From a bacterium (GTDB lineage Bacteria; Verrucomicrobiota; Verrucomicrobiia; Limisphaerales; J093), in contig JAJXTA010000080.1 of assembly GCA_021784265.1 (NCBI GenBank), positions 1-8,891 of the forward strand: DNA of 8,891 bases, read 5' to 3'. A program made the translations under genes and the position numbers. Below the pieces are notes generated by a model. It was given only the letters and a program-made list of their open reading frames with translations, searched no databases and was not told where the DNA came from. Of the stretch, positions 5,884-8,891 are shown piece by piece (positions within the stretch are counted from its first letter, which is position 1; each line of letters begins with the position of its first letter).

Positions 5884-6828
5884 ATGAACACGCTCAGCCA
5901 GCCAAACCAGCCCAGTCTCTTGGTCCCCGGCAAGCGGGCCGGTCGGCCGGGGGGACGGTCTGGCGCTGAGCCGACGCCGGTCTGGGCCGAAGTCCAGGCC
6001 CTGCGCGAGCGGCTGCGGGCGGAAACCGCCCGCCGCACCCAGGCAGAAGCCGCGCTCCAGCAGGCCCAGAAGCTGGAGGCGACCGGCCGGCTGGCGGTGG
6101 GCGTGGCCCACGACTTCAGCAATCTGCTCACCATCATCGGCGGGCATGCGACCCTGCTGCTCAGCGCGGCGCTGCCCCCCGAAGCCCTCGAGTCGGCCCA
6201 GGACATCCTCGAGGCCTCGCAGCAGGCCTGCAACCTCACGCAACAGTTGCTCCGCTTCAGCCGCCGGCAAACCGTTCAACCGGCCGAAGTCGAGTTGAAC
6301 GAGTTAGTCACCCGCGTCGGACGGATGCTCAGCCCCTTGCTGGGCGCGGACATCAAACTGACCTATGACCTGACCGACCGGTGCCCACGCGTGTTTGCCG
6401 ACGCCGGCAGTTTGGAACAGGTCATCCTCAATCTGGCCCTCAACGCTCGCGACGCCATGCCGCGCGGCGGCAGCCTGGCCCTCCGCACGGCCACCCTCCA
6501 CGTCGCGACGCTGGGACCCGGCGCCCACCCCGAGGCGCGCCCGGGGGACTTCGCGATCCTGGCGGTGAGCGATACCGGCTGCGGCATGGAAGCAGCGGTG
6601 TTGAACCGCGTTTTCGACCTCTTCTTTACCACCAAAGAGGCCGGGAAAGGGACTGGCCTGGGCTTGACGATCGTCCAAGATATTATTCGGAGCCATCGCG
6701 GGTGGATCACGGCCGCCAGTCGGGTGGGGGAAGGGACGACCTTTACGCTCCACCTGCCCGTCACCGGGACCGCGGCGGCGCCCACCCCGACACCACCCCC
6801 TCCCGCGCCCTCCAGCGCAACGACCTGA
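5884..6828 (+). CDS. Sensorless cytosolic histidine kinase
   Basis: This 314-residue kinase should autophosphorylate on histidine and pass the phosphate to a response regulator. Residues 34-62 form a charged, coiled-coil-like helix. The H-box follows with H76 in 'GRLAVGVAHDFSNLLTII', of the HDFxN type seen in NtrB-like and hybrid kinases. The ATPase domain carries the N-box (N183 and N187 in 'ILNLALNARDAMPRGG'), G1 (D230 in 'VSDTGCGM'), F-box ('VFDLFFTTKE') and G2 ('GKGTGLGL', 254-261). No PAS, GAF, membrane or signal segment precedes the H-box. The end is a Pro/Ala/Thr-rich tail (about 295-314) like the linker that joins a receiver domain in hybrid kinases, but a stop follows and no receiver or regulator gene is in the window. 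I prefer ATG 5884; a TTG at 5863 would add seven residues. Neither has a Shine-Dalgarno. Confidence 0.92.
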   Translation: MNTLSQPNQPSLLVPGKRAGRPGGRSGAEPTPVWAEVQALRERLRAETARRTQAEAALQQAQKLEATGRLAVGVAHDFSNLLTIIGGHATLLLSAALPPEALESAQDILEASQQACNLTQQLLRFSRRQTVQPAEVELNELVTRVGRMLSPLLGADIKLTYDLTDRCPRVFADAGSLEQVILNLALNARDAMPRGGSLALRTATLHVATLGPGAHPEARPGDFAILAVSDTGCGMEAAVLNRVFDLFFTTKEAGKGTGLGLTIVQDIIRSHRGWITAASRVGEGTTFTLHLPVTGTAAAPTPTPPPPAPSSATT

Positions 6829-6971
6829 ACCACCGCGCCCCCGCCGAAGCAACCCCGCCACCCGGCCCGCTCGGCGGCGCCCCCCCGCCCTGCCGACGAA
6901 CGACGCCACCCCGATTAAGTGTAACCGCGGCGGGGGCAACCCTGTCTCGTCGTCTGTAACTTGCGGGCCCC

Positions 6972-8609
6972 ATGACCACACCCAAGCGACCTTCTGCCAT
7001 TAGCGACTGCGTTCGCCCGCGGCTCGCCTCACGAGCCGCGGGGCTATTGTTGGCGGGGCTTTTGGAGCTCGTCCTCCCCGGCGCGCAGGCCACCCTCGTG
7101 GTCCAGATCGGCCAGAATTTCACCGGCAGCACGCTGGGGGTCGATTCCGACGCCCGGCCTGCCGATGCCAACGGGGCCATCGGCCCAAACCACTTCGTGG
7201 AGCTCGTTAATGGGCGCTTTGCCGTGTTCGACAAAACCAGTGGCACCCGGGTCCAGAGCCTGACCGATAGCGCGTTCTGGGCCAAAGCCGGGGTGACCCT
7301 GACCGGCCAACTGCGTCCCACCGACCCGCGGCTCGCTTTCGATGCCGCGACGGGGCGCTGGTTCGCGGCGAACGTGGACGTGATCCCCGGTAACTCGAGC
7401 AGCAACCGCTTCCTGCTCGCCGTCTCGGCCAGCAACGACCCCACCGGTGGCTGGACCGCCTTCGCCTTCGCGGCCGACCCCGCCAGCGGCGCCTTTGGCG
7501 ACTTTCCCACGCTGGGCCTGGACGCGAACGGCGTCTATCTGAGCGCCAATCTGTTTGCGAGCGCGAACACGGTGCTGGGGCCGAACTTGGTGTCGATTCC
7601 CAAAGCCGACCTGCTGGCCAGCCCGCCAACCATCGAACGCCGCACCCTGCTCGGGGTCCTGAGCGGCATCCCCCCCGCCTACACGCCCCAGCCGGTGGTG
7701 ACGCAAGGGGCGGCCTCGAGTGCCGAGGTCGTGTTGGCGGTGGGCGACCTGGGCACAGACTTCCGGCCCCACCGCAACCTGACCGCCTACAGCCTGGTGC
7801 AGGCCGCCGACGCTGGGACGGCCAGCCTCAGCGCCGGGCGCACGCTCTTCGTCCCGGCCTACACCTCGCCCGTCAATCCGCCCCAGCCCGGCGGGGTGAC
7901 CACGCTGGACAACGGCGACGCCCGGTTCAGCGCGACCGTCTATCGCGTCGGCGACGTGCTCTATGCCGCCCACTCGACGGAGGTCAACAGCCGGGCCGCC
8001 GTGCAGTGGTTCACGCTGGACGCCCGCCGCCTGGTCCTCCTCCAGAGCGGCATCATCGCCGATCCGGCGTTGGACCTTTTCTATCCCTCCATCGCCGCCA
8101 ACGCCCAAGGCACGGTGGTGATCGGCTGTAACGGGTGCAGCTCGAACACCTTCGTCAGCAGCTTTGCGGTCGTCGGGGAGACGGTCAACGGCTTCGTCAC
8201 CTTTGGCAAACTCACGCTGCTCAAGGCCGGCACCGCCACCTACCAGAGCAAGGACTCGACCGACGGCACCAGCCGGTGGGGTGATTATAGCGCGACGAGT
8301 GTGGACCCGAGCGATCCGACACATTTCTGGACGATCCAGATGTGCGCCACGGGCGCCAGCGTGTGGTCCACCCAGATTACCGAGCTGATTGCCGCGCCGC
8401 TGGTGCTGTCGATCCGGCAGGCGGAGACAAACGTCCTGCTTTCCTGGCCCAGCGCCGCCACCGGCTCGCAACTCCAGACCGCCGCGCGCCTGGGCGCCAC
8501 GAATGCCTGGCTCCCCGTGGCGCCAAGCCCAACGGTCGTGGGTGACCAGCTTCAAGTGACGGTCCCGGCTGGGACGAATTCCGCCTTCTTCCGGGTGGTC
8601 AAGCCCTGA
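6972..8609 (+). CDS. Large secreted protein, probably beta-propeller, with Verrucomicrobia-type C-terminal module
   Basis: This 545-residue protein has a long signal peptide: a basic n-region to R21, a hydrophobic core at 22-35 and a likely cut after 'PGAQA' (residue 40). The mature protein is rich in repeated strand patterns such as 'GPNHFVELVNGRFAVFDK' (71-88), 'DPRLAFDAATGRWFAA' (118-133), 'GDFPTLGLDANGVYLSAN' (176-193), 'FYPSIAANAQGTVVIG' (370-385) and 'SRWGDYSATSVDP' (434-446). These suggest blades of a propeller. Few cysteines are present (C386 and C389 could form a disulfide). Residues 476-545 form a separate module, 'LLSWP...SQLQTAARLG...AWLPV...FFRVVKP', typical of exported Verrucomicrobia proteins. 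No catalytic motif is recognised, so the role (binding, adhesion or a degraded hydrolase) is open. The ATG at 6972 lacks a Shine-Dalgarno but fits the signal peptide. The 143-bp gap after the kinase stop argues against a shared operon. Confidence 0.9.
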   Translation: MTTPKRPSAISDCVRPRLASRAAGLLLAGLLELVLPGAQATLVVQIGQNFTGSTLGVDSDARPADANGAIGPNHFVELVNGRFAVFDKTSGTRVQSLTDSAFWAKAGVTLTGQLRPTDPRLAFDAATGRWFAANVDVIPGNSSSNRFLLAVSASNDPTGGWTAFAFAADPASGAFGDFPTLGLDANGVYLSANLFASANTVLGPNLVSIPKADLLASPPTIERRTLLGVLSGIPPAYTPQPVVTQGAASSAEVVLAVGDLGTDFRPHRNLTAYSLVQAADAGTASLSAGRTLFVPAYTSPVNPPQPGGVTTLDNGDARFSATVYRVGDVLYAAHSTEVNSRAAVQWFTLDARRLVLLQSGIIADPALDLFYPSIAANAQGTVVIGCNGCSSNTFVSSFAVVGETVNGFVTFGKLTLLKAGTATYQSKDSTDGTSRWGDYSATSVDPSDPTHFWTIQMCATGASVWSTQITELIAAPLVLSIRQAETNVLLSWPSAATGSQLQTAARLGATNAWLPVAPSPTVVGDQLQVTVPAGTNSAFFRVVKP

Positions 8610-8678
8610 GCCGGGCCACGGCGCCTGAGGGCGGCTCTTGGCGTTGCCGCTCCGCCGGGTCGCGTTCGGGGCCCGGCC

Positions 8679-8697
8679 GCTCCCGCGGCGCGGGAGC
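8679..8697. terminator. Perfect 8-bp hairpin downstream of the secreted protein
   Basis: GCTCCCGC (8679-8686) and GCGGGAGC (8690-8697) are exact inverted copies around GGC, 70 bases after the stop at 8609. The stem is very stable and well placed for termination, but no T-tract follows. Confidence 0.35.
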
Positions 8698-8850
8698 TCC
8701 ACGGGCGTGGACCTGGCGGCTAATGGTTTCCCCGTCAAGGACTTGCGCGGGAACCGCGAACACCAAAACTCCCCTCCCGAGCCTGGCCGACGCAGATTTC
8801 CGTGCTAAGCTATTGCACCGGCACTGCCTTGTGGTAAAGAATAGCTGAAT

Positions 8851-8870
8851 TTTACGGTGATTGCCGTAAA
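8851..8870. promoter_or_regulatory. Perfect inverted repeat in AT-richer DNA, possible operator
   Basis: TTTACGG (8851-8857) and CCGTAAA (8864-8870) are exact 7-bp inverted copies separated by 6 bases, a layout usual for dimeric helix-turn-helix repressors. A related half-site, TGGTAAA at 8832-8838, matches CCGTAAA at five of seven bases. It probably belongs to a gene beyond the right edge. Confidence 0.4.
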
Positions 8871-8891
8871 CCACCGGATTAGCCTGAGCAA

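Larger units (their letters stand above)
8610..8891. other. Intergenic region up to the right edge
   Basis: No gene is supported here; the minus-strand frame at 8599-8874 is Arg/Pro/Ala-rich and antisense to the end of the secreted protein. The first part is GC-rich with a strong hairpin. From about 8755 the sequence becomes markedly richer in A and T, as expected for the promoter region of a gene beyond the edge. A GTG at 8857 opens a frame that stays open to the edge for 11 codons, too short to call. Confidence 0.5.

Noticed and set aside
4791..6239. 482-residue minus-strand open frame
   Set aside because: It crosses antisense to two well-supported genes (isomerase and kinase) and the gap between them, and has no domain character.
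7044..8738. 564-residue minus-strand open frame
   Set aside because: It is antisense to the secreted protein, which has a signal peptide and recognisable modules; the product is low-complexity Gly/Arg/His-rich.
8599..8874. 91-residue minus-strand open frame near the right edge
   Set aside because: Arg/Pro/Ala-rich, overlaps the end of the secreted-protein gene and the strong hairpin, and its start lies within the inverted repeat.

Overview
The window is very GC-rich, chromosomal-looking bacterial DNA. It most resembles Verrucomicrobiota of the Pedosphaera/Limisphaera type. The main reason is the end of the secreted protein at 6972-8609, which has the 'LSWP...LQ....L....W..V......FFRV' module common at the C-termini of exported proteins in that group. 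A run of short, independently transcribed genes with weak Shine-Dalgarno sites and wide GC-rich gaps agrees. The phylum is inferred from protein style, not from a marker gene.

Layout, left to right: (1) 1-1145, minus: the first 381 residues of an exported or membrane-anchored protein of unknown function, cut by the left edge. (2) 1280-3106, plus, divergent from it: a soluble 608-residue class III nucleotide cyclase with an SRPBCC domain and a DUF5939-like/zinc-ribbon region ahead of the catalytic domain. (3) 4589 down to 3246, minus: a tight three-gene operon made of a two-TM SPFH/Band 7 protein, a 70-residue ribbon-helix-helix protein and a 69-residue DUF4177-type protein. A near-consensus sigma-70 promoter lies upstream, with a palindrome and 11-bp-spaced repeats over its start site. 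(4) 4782-5426, plus: an exported cyclophilin-type peptidyl-prolyl isomerase. (5) 5427-5883: GC-rich, hairpin-rich DNA with no gene I can support. (6) 5884-6828, plus: a short sensorless histidine kinase. (7) 6972-8609, plus: a large secreted, probably beta-propeller protein. (8) 8610-8891: intergenic DNA that turns AT-richer, with a perfect 7-bp inverted repeat near the right edge.

The parts most likely to form a system are the SPFH/RHH/DUF4177 operon, where the RHH protein could autoregulate the promoter, and the multi-domain cyclase, whose adenine-selecting lysine position holds threonine. The remaining genes look like independent units. I see no tRNA, rRNA, CRISPR array, insertion sequence or phage gene.
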